From JAVBLG01 sp031553655 (GTDB taxonomy: Bacteria > Desulfobacterota > Desulfovibrionia > Desulfovibrionales > Desulfovibrionaceae): a DNA stretch of 23,652 nucleotides. Positions 7,969-15,641 of the stretch are shown piece by piece. Below the pieces are notes generated by a model. The model was not told the origin of the DNA, made no database searches, and worked only from the letters and a program-made list of their open reading frames with translations. Position numbers and translations under genes: made by a program. The DNA lies in assembly GCA_031553655.1 (NCBI GenBank), contig JAVBLG010000043.1, positions 1 through 23,652 on the forward strand, read 5' to 3'. Each line of letters begins with the position of its first letter. Position 1 is the first letter of the stretch.

Positions 7969-8898
7969 TCAACCATAAACAATTTTTATCCTGTCGGGAG
8001 CAAGTCCGGACATGATGGCGGGAATTCTGGCGAACGAACTGCGAGAAAAATGCACCACAGCATCGCAACGGGCCAGAAGATACATATCCACAAGGGCTTC
8101 CCGGCCGCTTTGCACCCGGCTTATGCCAGGCGTGTAGCCGTGCAGGGTTTCTCCGGCCTCGGGAAAAACTTTTTCCGTATGCACCACCCGAGCGAAAATT
8201 CTCTCCACGCTTTTTTGCACTAAAATATTGTCGGTGGCCAAAAAAACTGTGTCACTCGGCACGGTTACGTCTCTTATAGCCTTAATCATGCCCTCAAGCG
8301 GGGCTTTAAGGTCCGTATGCCGTATATGCGCCCCCACAGTGCGCCCCGGCGAAAAATGCGCGGAGGAAAATTCGTCCACCACCTCTTCCAAACCGCGATC
8401 AAGCACAATGTAATCTTTGAAAAGCACACGTAGCGTTTCTCTGTCGTCCTTGCCGAACCCATCGGCAAACTTTTCACGTAAAAGCGGAGCCAGAGCCAGA
8501 GCCGGGGCCATATTCCAGCCCCAGCCCACCAGAACTTCCTGTTCATAATCGAAACGGGAAAAATCAATGCTGGTGCGGGCCACATTTTCAGGAGACATGT
8601 GATTGTTGTTGAAAAGATATTCCACGGCAACTGGTTCTTTGAGCCAGCTGCGCCAAAATGATGGGTACAGACTGTTATCCGCAGCCGTTACAGCCTCTTC
8701 CACCGAGGCGCTTTCAATACCGCGCAAGTTGAACCACAAGGGAAAAACATTGGACGAATCGTCCGAATAAACCCCGTCGCGCCAATCAACGCAAAGTCTG
8801 CGCCCGGAAAGCAGACAGTAGGCCACTCCGGCCGCCACAGCCTGAAGCCTGTTGGCCATGCCTCCCGAGGCGCGTAAAAGCAGAATTCCATTATCCAT
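7969..8898 (-). CDS. NodZ/O-FucT-type fucosyltransferase-like protein
   Basis: A 309-aa cytosolic protein with the hallmarks of the GT11/GT23/O-FucT group of GDP-fucose-dependent transferases. These are an N-terminal glycine-rich MANRLQA segment at 14-20, the donor-binding HIRHTD at 191-196 (compare HxRRxD), ATDN at 221-224, and the C-terminal DMYLLARCD (271-279) followed by SRSSFA (285-290). It likely adds fucose or a related deoxysugar to a surface glycan or lipid carrier, although neither donor nor acceptor can be read from sequence. It starts 41 bases after the WcbI-like stop, which supports a two-gene unit, and ends 83 bases before the PilZ gene. The ribosome site is weak. The glycosyltransferase fold is well supported, the fucose specificity less so. 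Confidence 0.72.
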   Translation of the reverse strand: MDNGILLLRASGGMANRLQAVAAGVAYCLLSGRRLCVDWRDGVYSDDSSNVFPLWFNLRGIESASVEEAVTAADNSLYPSFWRSWLKEPVAVEYLFNNNHMSPENVARTSIDFSRFDYEQEVLVGWGWNMAPALALAPLLREKFADGFGKDDRETLRVLFKDYIVLDRGLEEVVDEFSSAHFSPGRTVGAHIRHTDLKAPLEGMIKAIRDVTVPSDTVFLATDNILVQKSVERIFARVVHTEKVFPEAGETLHGYTPGISRVQSGREALVDMYLLARCDAVVHFSRSSFARIPAIMSGLAPDRIKIVYG

Positions 8899-8939
8899 GT
8901 TTCAATCCACAGCCGGCTCCATCCGCCGACTGAAATAAT

Positions 8940-9770
8940 TTAATCCAGGGGAACAAGGTGCAAAAAACTTACAAAATCATCCACTTTGTTCAGGCGGCAC
9001 TGTATATAGCATGTAGCGTATTTTTCAAAAATCATACGCCTGCCGTATATATTATAAAGCCTGTCAGTCCCGGCAAAGGGCAGACGGAAAAAATTACCCA
9101 CCCGCGGGTGAATGGGCAATTCAATATCCTCATAATCGGCTCGGAAATACTCCCTCAGGCCTGAGGGCAGCTCTCCCAGGCCCAAAAGCCGCAAAACTTC
9201 TCCGGCCACATGAAGGATAAGCTTCTCACCAGGATGGTTTACTGTATAGAAAAGCTGTTCGTCACGCCACAACTCTTCCACAATATCCGTAGTTTTTATG
9301 GGGGCGCCCGCTTCTTTTCGTCGTTCCACCTCAAGTGATTCGCGCCGCAAGGCCTCCAGATCATACTTGGCGGTAAGATCGCCGCGTAAATAAATGGTGG
9401 CGGCTTCATCAAGGTTCAGCCCTAAGCCCAAAAGATGCTCCAAAAAAATATCACCAAAAGCCACAGGAGCGGTATTGGTCCACAACGGCCAGTAATATTT
9501 ACAGAACATATTGGGAATGCATATGGCGTTTGCCCCTCCGGGCAACGCGGACATAAGCGCCCTGGAAGAATGCTCTTCCCATTTATCCGAAAGATTTTGA
9601 TAAAGCAAAAGATCACAACGGGTAAAAATGCCTTCGGGGATATGCTCCTTCAAATAATTGGTATACTTGTAAACAGAAAAATGCCTGGAAAAATCCGGGC
9701 AGCTTTCCAAAGCAGCCTTGAGGTGATCGCCCTGGCAATTGGCGTGAATTATACAAATTTTTTTGGACAT
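8940..9770 (-). CDS. WcbI-like polysaccharide biosynthesis protein
   Basis: A 276-aa protein resembling the capsule-biosynthesis WcbI family (putative acetyl- or other acyltransferase, SGNH-like fold). The diagnostic N-terminus IIHANCQGDHLKAAL starts at residue 7, with HANCQG at 9-14, and a YTVNHPGEKLILHVAGEVL segment in the second half matches the conserved NxPG/His region. No signal peptide or membrane segment is seen, so it acts in the cytosol on glycan precursors. The start is uncertain: ATG 9770 places the conserved motif at the usual distance, while ATG 9803 would add 11 basic residues. It precedes the fucosyltransferase-like gene by 41 bases and is divergent from the phosphopantetheinyl transferase gene. 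Confidence 0.72.
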   Translation of the reverse strand: MSKKICIIHANCQGDHLKAALESCPDFSRHFSVYKYTNYLKEHIPEGIFTRCDLLLYQNLSDKWEEHSSRALMSALPGGANAICIPNMFCKYYWPLWTNTAPVAFGDIFLEHLLGLGLNLDEAATIYLRGDLTAKYDLEALRRESLEVERRKEAGAPIKTTDIVEELWRDEQLFYTVNHPGEKLILHVAGEVLRLLGLGELPSGLREYFRADYEDIELPIHPRVGNFFRLPFAGTDRLYNIYGRRMIFEKYATCYIQCRLNKVDDFVSFLHLVPLD

Positions 9771-9900
9771 CAAAAAATGGTTCCGGAATATTCTTTTAAC
9801 CATTTCATAAAGCAGGATGTATCTGTTGGCAAGTGAGGGATTACGCTGTAGCCCAAAAAATGTCCTCGGCGTGTCATTTGCTCATGCCAACGACTTGTGA

Positions 9901-9924
9901 TATTTCTCCCGACCGGGAGAAATA
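9901..9924. promoter_or_regulatory. Perfect 24-bp palindrome over the ribosome site of the PPTase gene
   Basis: TATTTCTCCCG, AC, CGGGAGAAATA form an 11-bp perfect inverted repeat with a two-base centre. The right arm carries GGGAGA (9915-9920), the presumed ribosome site for ATG 9930. As RNA it would fold into a 10-bp stem hiding that site. As DNA it is symmetric enough to be a dimeric repressor operator. It lies in the 159-bp divergent gap shared with the WcbI-like gene. Confidence 0.6.
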
Positions 9925-9929
9925 CGCCT

Positions 9930-10760
9930 ATGCTGACTATTGTTCGCGGCCCATGGCCGAACTCTACGGCCGCTTTTATGACTGTGAGCAACGTTTCAGA
10001 ACAGTGGGAGCAAACCGCATCCGCCCATTTGCCACCGTCGGAAATAGAAACAATCGCCCGCAAGATCAGGTCAGAGGACAGACGGCGAGGCATAGCCGCC
10101 CGAGTGCTGCTGGCCCTGCTGCTGGACAAGGTAGAATTTTCCCGTATCAGAGAAGGTGAAAGCGGCTTTGAAATGTTGCGTTTTATGCGCAAAACCCGAG
10201 AGGGCCGTCCTTTTTTCAACCTTATACATGCCCCTCTTTTCAGCTTGAGCCATTGCGATGACTATGTGGCCTGCGTCCTGCTCGCGCCGCGCGGCAGTAC
10301 CGCTGTATCGCGAGAGTATGCCTACGGAGGCTGCCTGCAAATGATGGCTTTGCCATATTGTGAAAAAAACATTTCAGGGATAGGCATCGATATTGAAAAA
10401 ATAAGACCGCTCCAGGCCGAAGATTACCGTGCCGCTTTCAGCCGGGAAGAACTGCGAGAAATCGGGGAGAGCACCGACAGTTCTTCGGAACTGATCAGGC
10501 GTTGGACAGTAAAGGAAGCAACAACAAAGGCCCTGGGCTTGGGGTTTCTGCTCGACCCTTCACATTTGGACACCAGATGCGGGCGGAAGCTTACGTCAGA
10601 TGTCGGGACAATTGAAATATGGAAAACAGAGAATGGAACGTGGGGTGATGTTCCGCCGTGCAAAGATGCGCCGGAGGCCGGACGGACCGTAATTGAATGG
10701 CAACATCTGCCCGGTCCTGAAGGCTATTGGCTGACGGCTGCTGTGGCTGCACCGCTCTGA
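9930..10760 (+). CDS. Sfp-type 4'-phosphopantetheinyl transferase
   Basis: Transfers the 4'-phosphopantetheine arm of CoA to a serine of acyl-, aryl- or peptidyl-carrier proteins. The 276-aa product shows, numbered from ATG 9930, FSLSH at about 104-108 (P2 region), GIGIDIE at 150-156 (the magnesium-binding DxE of this family) and WTVKEATTKALGLGF at 192-206 (catalytic Glu and Lys). The stretch between FSLSH and GIGIDIE is about 25 residues longer than in Sfp. The start is a judgement: ATG 9930 has GGGAG ten bases upstream inside a palindrome, GTG 9897 has none, and ATG 9978 would cut the N-terminus. The 3' end overlaps the convergent PAS-GGDEF gene by 37 bp. No carrier protein or synthase is in the window, so the substrate is unknown. 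Confidence 0.88.
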   Translation: MLTIVRGPWPNSTAAFMTVSNVSEQWEQTASAHLPPSEIETIARKIRSEDRRRGIAARVLLALLLDKVEFSRIREGESGFEMLRFMRKTREGRPFFNLIHAPLFSLSHCDDYVACVLLAPRGSTAVSREYAYGGCLQMMALPYCEKNISGIGIDIEKIRPLQAEDYRAAFSREELREIGESTDSSSELIRRWTVKEATTKALGLGFLLDPSHLDTRCGRKLTSDVGTIEIWKTENGTWGDVPPCKDAPEAGRTVIEWQHLPGPEGYWLTAAVAAPL

Positions 10761-12133
10761 AAGGAGCGCACACTTTTGGGGTCAAGCCGCCGATCCATAT
10801 ATTTAGAAAGCCAACTCATCAAAATTTTATAATTGGCGGCGGCATTGGCGGCTTTGTCTTCGAGCATTGCCTCGTCTGCCTCCTTAAGCAAATCGGCGGC
10901 ATCAATCCCCTGCTCCGTACTGGCCAGACCCATGGACAGCAAAATCGGCATGGCGTCGTCACTGCAATTGCGAATGCCGCAAACCTGACGCAAATCCATC
11001 ATAAGCCGTTGCGCCGCTTCATGTGTGCAATTTTTGAGTAGCACCACAAATTCGTCCCCACCGATTCTGGCCACAAGATCGCGAGAGCGGAATTCATTGC
11101 GGATAAGATCGGCCGCCCTGCACAGCAGACTATCTCCGGCAGAGTGTCCCATGCCGTCATTGACCATTTTCAGGCCGTCCACATCCATGTATATAAGGGA
11201 AGCCGGCAAATCTGTATTCTTGATTTCACTATAGGCGGCATCAAAGGCAAAACGACTCCCCAGCTTGGTGAGTGGATCGCAATTTACAAGATCGGCCAAA
11301 GCGTCCTGAGCGGCGCGCAGATCAGTCACATCAATGTGCAGGCCCACCAGACGCTTGGCGCGCCCGGTTTCATCGCGTACAATCACCTTGCCTCGCGATA
11401 GAATCCAACGATAAGTATTGTCCGCCGCCATAAAACGGTAAATCACCTCAAAAGCGTCTCCGCCCTCGGGTGATTCTATGCAGGCCCGCTGCGGGCGCAT
11501 TATATTTTCAATATCGTCCTTGTGAACCTTTTCCGCCCAGGCTTCGATGCTATGCGGAAAATTATCGGGAGTATAGCCCATCATGGTTATATAGCGATGA
11601 CTGTAGTACACTTCATTGTCATCGGGTTTCCAGTCCCACAGGCCGCCCTGGGTGGCTTCGAGCGCATAGGCGGTGCGAGCGTTCTGGGTAATAATACGTT
11701 CGTTGATTTCGCTCAGGGAATGCATGTCAAGCATGACACCCATAACACGCATAGCCTGCCCCGAAGCATTGCGTTCTAGCACCCGTCCTTTGGTCAATAC
11801 CCATTGGTATTCCCCTTTCGACTTTACGCGGTAAAAAAACTCGAAACGCTCGCCGTGGCGGGAGGTTTTGATCACCTTGCCCGTGTTGAGAATAAAATCC
11901 TTTCGATCATCGGGATGAATCACATTTTTCCAGAAATCTTCAAAGTCGATCAGCGAAGAAGTATTTTGACTGAATAAAGGCGAACCAGAAGAATTGATAT
12001 GGAATTTTTTTGTTTCAACCTCCCAGAGCCACATAATAGCATTGCTGGTAAAGAGATGGTCGGAAACTGTGGCAAAGGCTTCCTGAAGTCGGGCACGTTG
12101 AGCCGAAACATCATTGTAGTCTACGTTTACCAT
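10724..12133 (-). CDS. PAS-PAS-GGDEF diguanylate cyclase
   Basis: A 469-aa cytosolic sensor enzyme expected to make c-di-GMP from two GTP. Two PAS_3-type domains with PAC segments lie at about 25-140 and 152-275 (for example WILSRGKVIVRDETG and GLHIDVTD at the end of the second). The GGDEF domain follows, with DPLTKLGSR at 286-294, the metal Asp317 in YMDVDG and an intact GGDEF at 358-362. An inhibitory RxxD (Arg349-Asp352, RSRD) sits exactly five residues before it, so product inhibition is expected. No membrane segment is seen, and the PAS ligand cannot be predicted. The ATG at 12133 has a fair GGAT ribosome site. Its tail overlaps the convergent PPTase gene by 37 bp. Unlike the GGDEF protein at 2484-3350, this one appears catalytically competent. 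Confidence 0.93.
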   Translation of the reverse strand: MVNVDYNDVSAQRARLQEAFATVSDHLFTSNAIMWLWEVETKKFHINSSGSPLFSQNTSSLIDFEDFWKNVIHPDDRKDFILNTGKVIKTSRHGERFEFFYRVKSKGEYQWVLTKGRVLERNASGQAMRVMGVMLDMHSLSEINERIITQNARTAYALEATQGGLWDWKPDDNEVYYSHRYITMMGYTPDNFPHSIEAWAEKVHKDDIENIMRPQRACIESPEGGDAFEVIYRFMAADNTYRWILSRGKVIVRDETGRAKRLVGLHIDVTDLRAAQDALADLVNCDPLTKLGSRFAFDAAYSEIKNTDLPASLIYMDVDGLKMVNDGMGHSAGDSLLCRAADLIRNEFRSRDLVARIGGDEFVVLLKNCTHEAAQRLMMDLRQVCGIRNCSDDAMPILLSMGLASTEQGIDAADLLKEADEAMLEDKAANAAANYKILMSWLSKYMDRRLDPKSVRSFQSGAATAAVSQ

Positions 12134-12165
12134 GGGCTACATCCTGTACAATCTGAGATAATTAC

Positions 12166-12194
12166 TTTATTTATTGCTTAGCGTACTTTGTCAA
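12166..12194 (-). promoter_or_regulatory. Candidate sigma-70 promoter for the PAS-GGDEF gene
   Basis: The minus strand carries a consensus -35 TTGACA (12194-12189), then 17 bases, then AATAAA (12171-12166). The -35 is perfect and the -10 poor. It sits in the AT-rich divergent region about 35-60 bases ahead of ATG 12133. Confidence 0.4.
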
Positions 12195-12199
12195 TCATT

Positions 12200-12257
12200 A
12201 AAGTTTATTTTTTATACATGCCATGCTATAATATCGTGTTTTATAAGAATAAACTTT
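12200..12257. repeat. Inverted repeat bracketing the mltA -10 element
   Basis: AAAGTTTATT (12200-12209) and AATAAACTTT (12248-12257) are perfect 10-bp inverted arms separated by 38 bases. Beyond the perfect arms the match continues imperfectly into the spacer (TTTTTATA against TATAAG). The arms flank the TGCTATAAT promoter element, so they could be paired protein-binding sites. The surrounding stretch (about 12155-12320) is strongly AT-rich compared with its neighbours. Confidence 0.45.
12224..12232 (+). promoter_or_regulatory. Extended -10 promoter element for mltA
   Basis: TGCTATAAT is a perfect extended -10 (TGn plus consensus TATAAT at 12227-12232). The -35 position (12204-12209, TTTATT) is weak, as is usual for extended -10 promoters. 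Transcription would start near 12239, leaving a leader of about 100 bases before ATG 12340. Confidence 0.5.
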
Positions 12258-12339
12258 TATTCATCATTACATCATATTATACTATTTTTCGTTTGGCTTA
12301 AAAACAAAACAATATAAAATGCAGCAGATAGGGAACGTT

Positions 12340-13623
12340 ATGCCCAAAACAACAGCAGGAGCCTCCATAAGAATTCTTTTTATAATTTTTGTATTGACCG
12401 TTTCAATATGCGCCATACGCGCCCCAAGCTCTCTGGCCGCCGTGCAGGACATGGCGGCGTCTCCTGTGGATCTCGGTGTGCGCCCGGCCGCGGATTCCGG
12501 CTCGCGCCCGACCCAACGCGAACCGGTCCCCCCGCTGCTCACTCCCACACTAATTTTCAGCAAAACATCTTCACCCGAAGCAGGAAGGCTGGCGCAAAGT
12601 CTGGATAAATTCGGACAAGGGCTGACCTCATGGAAGGATCTGGCCCCAGCCCTGGCCGTAAGCCGGTCCTATGCCGAATCATGGCCGCCGGATGAACCGG
12701 CTTTTGAGCACAGCGGCATGGGCGTAACATGGCGCAAGGTGCTACAAAGCCTTAATTTATTGGAAAAAACACTGCCGGAGCTGGACAAAAATCCCAACCT
12801 TCTGGCCGAACGCTTCGAATGGCTGCGTGTAACGCCTGGGCCGCGCTTTACCGCCTATTACTCCCCGGTGGTCAAGGCCAGTCTTACGCGTGCGGCCGGC
12901 TTTGAACACCCCCTTTACCGTCTGCCCGAAGCCATTGCCCCAGAACTGGCCTGGTGCCTGCCCACGCATACTTGCCCGGAGGAACCTTTTACCCGCGTAA
13001 TAGCCCCGGACACACCCTATTACGGCCGGGCGGAAATTGATCTGGATCAGGTTTTACGCGGCAAAAAGTTGGAAATGGCCTATGTATCCCATCCTTTTGA
13101 CGCCTATTTGCTGATGCTGGAAGGATCGGGGATATTAGAATTTACGGACGGTTCGCGCCGGGCGGTGCTTTTTGCCGGTCTGAGCCGCAAATCGGACGGC
13201 AAGAGCTCCAGTATGGCCGGATATTTGATGCGCACCGGGCAGGTAGCGCGCAAAAACGCCAATATGGAAGGAATGCGCGCCTGGTGGGACACGGCCGCGC
13301 CCCAAAAACGCCGTGCTCTGCTTGAGGCCTGCCCCACTTATGTGTTTTTCCGCTTTGGCGCACCCGAGCCGCGCGGCACGGCGGGCGGCCCGCTCACGCC
13401 CTGGGTGAGCATGGCTACCGACCCCCGCGTGCTGCCGCTAGGGGGAATTGTAGCCTATAAATTACCTTCAGCCGGCAAAATAGGCCTTGGTCTGGCCCAC
13501 GACACCGGCGGGGCCATCAAAATGCGCCGCATCGATATGTATACCGGGTCCGGAGACGCTGCCGGCGTAGAGGCCCACCGCGTGAATCACCACGGCGAAA
13601 CCTGGTTGCTGCTGGCTAAATAG
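12340..13623 (+). CDS. mltA: MltA-type lytic murein transglycosylase
   Basis: Cell-wall enzyme that cleaves the MurNAc-GlcNAc bond of peptidoglycan, leaving 1,6-anhydro ends. The 427-aa precursor has a signal peptide (hydrophobic core about 13-25, likely cut near SLAA) and the MltA domain with FTAYYSP at 170-176 and LEGSG at 260-264. It ends in a 3D domain with the catalytic Asp motif DTGGAI at 388-393 and RIDMYTGSG at 397-405. E. coli MltA is a lipoprotein. Here the only Cys in the signal region follows VSI, not a proper lipobox, so a soluble periplasmic form is inferred. ATG 12340 is chosen over ATG 12319 because AGGG (12330-12333) lies six bases upstream. It is divergent from the PAS-GGDEF gene and ends before a strong hairpin. 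Confidence 0.92.
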   Translation: MPKTTAGASIRILFIIFVLTVSICAIRAPSSLAAVQDMAASPVDLGVRPAADSGSRPTQREPVPPLLTPTLIFSKTSSPEAGRLAQSLDKFGQGLTSWKDLAPALAVSRSYAESWPPDEPAFEHSGMGVTWRKVLQSLNLLEKTLPELDKNPNLLAERFEWLRVTPGPRFTAYYSPVVKASLTRAAGFEHPLYRLPEAIAPELAWCLPTHTCPEEPFTRVIAPDTPYYGRAEIDLDQVLRGKKLEMAYVSHPFDAYLLMLEGSGILEFTDGSRRAVLFAGLSRKSDGKSSSMAGYLMRTGQVARKNANMEGMRAWWDTAAPQKRRALLEACPTYVFFRFGAPEPRGTAGGPLTPWVSMATDPRVLPLGGIVAYKLPSAGKIGLGLAHDTGGAIKMRRIDMYTGSGDAAGVEAHRVNHHGETWLLLAK

Positions 13624-13689
13624 AGCGTTTTGCGAATGAAATGAGCGAAATGCTCTGACGGCCCGTGCGTTGGCAGGGCCGTCAGAGCA
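13622..13689. terminator. Overlapping hairpins between convergent mltA and GH15 genes
   Basis: A perfect 14-bp stem, TGCTCTGACGGCCC (13651-13664) with GGGCCGTCAGAGCA (13676-13689) and an 11-base loop, fills the 89-bp convergent gap. A second stem, AGAGCGTTTTGC (13622-13633) with GCGAAATGCTCT (13645-13656) using two G-U pairs, shares 13651-13656 with the first, so the two exclude each other. There is no T-run. It may act as a bidirectional terminator or be a REP-like element. Confidence 0.6.
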
Positions 13690-13712
13690 CGTAGCGTTCG
13701 TAACGTAGAAGC

Positions 13713-15509
13713 CTACGCCTGTATGAACTTCGACCAGAACCTCCGCTTGGTAATCAGCTCCACCACGTCAATAAGGGCCAGGTGCGAATAGGCTTGGGGA
13801 AAGTTGCCAAGCTGCATTCTGGTATCAAAATCCAGGTCTTCGCTGAAAAGCCCCGCATGGTTGCGACAGGAAAGCAAGTCGTCAAAAATGGCCAGGGCTT
13901 CCTCATGCCTGCCGGTTACATGAAGCGCCCGCACCAGCCAGAAGGTGCAGATGGTAAAGGCCGAAGTAGGCTGGCCAAAGTCGTCCCTATTCTTGTAGCG
14001 GTACATAAGGCCCTTGTGCATGAGCTCGGACTTCACCCGATCCACGGTTTTGATATAGCGTTCGTCAGTAGCCGCGATAAAGCCGTATTGCTCCATCAGC
14101 AGCAGCGAGGCATCAACATCGGAGCTGCCGTAATATTGAGAAAAACTTTGTACTTCCTCATTCCAGCCTTTTTCATGAATGTCCTCACGAATGGCCTCGG
14201 CATTGGCGCGCAACCGCTCCTCATAGGCTGATCGGCCCAAGTATGAGGCTATTTGCGCAGCGCGGTCCAGGGCCACCCAGCACATTACCTTGGAAAAGAC
14301 GAAGTGTTCCTTCCGGTGCCGGAATTCCCAAATGCTCTGATCGGGATTGCGCCAGTCCGACTCCACGGTTTTGGCCACTTTTTTGACTATCTCCCACATT
14401 TCTTCAATATCGTCGAGAGTTCCCGCGAAATAGCGGTAATAGGTGTTGATCACGTCAAGCAGATAGCCCAGGGCGTCGTTCTGCTTCTGGCAATAGGCCG
14501 CATTGCCCACGCGCACCGGTTTTGATCCGGCATATCCTTCGAGATGCCCAAGGATTTCTTCCGTAAGAATTCTTTCGCCGCGAATTCCGTACATAATCTG
14601 GAAGGTGTCGTACTTGGTGCGCACAATGCGCTTGATGAACCCCAGAAAACGCTGGGCCGCATGCTGATGCCCCATGTGCAGTAGTGTTGTAATGGACATG
14701 GAGGCGTCGCGAAGCCAGCAGTAACGGTAATCCCAATTGCGTTCGCTGCCTATGCTTTCGGGAATACTTGTGGTCAAGGCCGCCAGAATGGCCCCGCTGC
14801 GCTCATAGGTCATAAGCTTGAGCACCAGCAGGCTGCGGGAGATCAAATCTTCATATTTTTCAAATTTTACCGAACGGCTGGACCAGTTCATCCAGTAAAC
14901 CTTGGTGCGCTCAAACTCCAGATAAACACGCTCCAGGTCCACCGGCACCAGCTTCTGATTATAGGAAAGCAGCAAAAATTCGTCTTTTTCCAGAACAACT
15001 TCATTACCTTCCAGAATCACGTCAAAATCCAGACTGGTGTATAGATACACATTGTCATTGCGATTGCTTTCCGAAGCTGTGCGCAGATAGCCTCTGAACC
15101 GTTGATGCACGGGATTTTCTCGGGCGTAATTCATAAAGGGGTCATAATTCACCCGCAGGCGCGGACGCCCGCTCACCGGGCGCATCAGCCGGTAAATTTC
15201 CGGCGGCGTATAGTGGTCGGACATAGATATGCGGTAACGCGGCATAAAATCCAACACTTCAAAAGAACTTTCGGCGGTGGCGAAGCGAGTGCGCAAAATA
15301 TTAGTGCCAGGCAGATACTCCTGTGAGCATACAAAATCGCTTGAAGGCACAAAGCTGAAGCGGCCGCCCATATTTTTGTCCAACAACCCGGAAAAAATGG
15401 ACGGGCTGTCAAAATCGGGCAGGCAAAGCCATTCGATACTGCCGCATTTGGAAATCAGGGCCGCGCTGCGGCAATTGCCTATAACTCCAAAATCAAGATT
15501 AGCACTCAT
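13713..15509 (-). CDS. GH15 family glucoamylase/trehalase-like hydrolase
   Basis: A 598-aa cytosolic glycoside hydrolase with an N-terminal trehalase-type beta domain (about 1-200, starting DFGVIGNCRSAALIS) and a GH15 (alpha/alpha)6 barrel. Key motifs are RNWDYRYCWLRDA (257-269), QSIWEFR with the likely acid Glu395, GLFSEDLD with the likely base Glu557, and QLGNFPQAYSHLALI. The family includes glucoamylases, dextran glucosidases and bacterial alpha,alpha-trehalases. Being divergent from the trehalose synthase/phosphatase gene favours trehalose or a related glucoside as substrate, but this is inference. No signal peptide is seen. I prefer ATG 15509 because AAGGA lies seven bases upstream, whereas ATG 15515 is one base from it. 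It is convergent with mltA. Confidence 0.88.
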   Translation of the reverse strand: MSANLDFGVIGNCRSAALISKCGSIEWLCLPDFDSPSIFSGLLDKNMGGRFSFVPSSDFVCSQEYLPGTNILRTRFATAESSFEVLDFMPRYRISMSDHYTPPEIYRLMRPVSGRPRLRVNYDPFMNYARENPVHQRFRGYLRTASESNRNDNVYLYTSLDFDVILEGNEVVLEKDEFLLLSYNQKLVPVDLERVYLEFERTKVYWMNWSSRSVKFEKYEDLISRSLLVLKLMTYERSGAILAALTTSIPESIGSERNWDYRYCWLRDASMSITTLLHMGHQHAAQRFLGFIKRIVRTKYDTFQIMYGIRGERILTEEILGHLEGYAGSKPVRVGNAAYCQKQNDALGYLLDVINTYYRYFAGTLDDIEEMWEIVKKVAKTVESDWRNPDQSIWEFRHRKEHFVFSKVMCWVALDRAAQIASYLGRSAYEERLRANAEAIREDIHEKGWNEEVQSFSQYYGSSDVDASLLLMEQYGFIAATDERYIKTVDRVKSELMHKGLMYRYKNRDDFGQPTSAFTICTFWLVRALHVTGRHEEALAIFDDLLSCRNHAGLFSEDLDFDTRMQLGNFPQAYSHLALIDVVELITKRRFWSKFIQA

Positions 15510-15565
15510 ATTCATATCCTTGGCAAAATTCCATACCTGTTGTCACTACCCTAAATCTCATGCGG

Positions 15566-15595
15566 TTGTGCTCTAAGACGTTTTGTGCGTATATT
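15566..15595 (+). promoter_or_regulatory. Candidate otsAB promoter
   Basis: TTGTGC (15566-15571), 18 bases, then TATATT (15590-15595), about 46 bases ahead of the otsAB ATG, within the 132-bp gap shared with the divergent GH15 gene. The -10 is good and the -35 only fair. No clear GH15 promoter was recognised. Confidence 0.35.
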
Positions 15596-15641
15596 TTGAA
15601 TGATAGTCATATGAAACGTCGCGAGCAATACGGAGGCAGCC

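Noticed and set aside
12421..12435. Lipobox in the MltA signal region
   Set aside because: The residues before the only cysteine are V-S-I, which does not fit the lipobox consensus requiring a small residue at -1.
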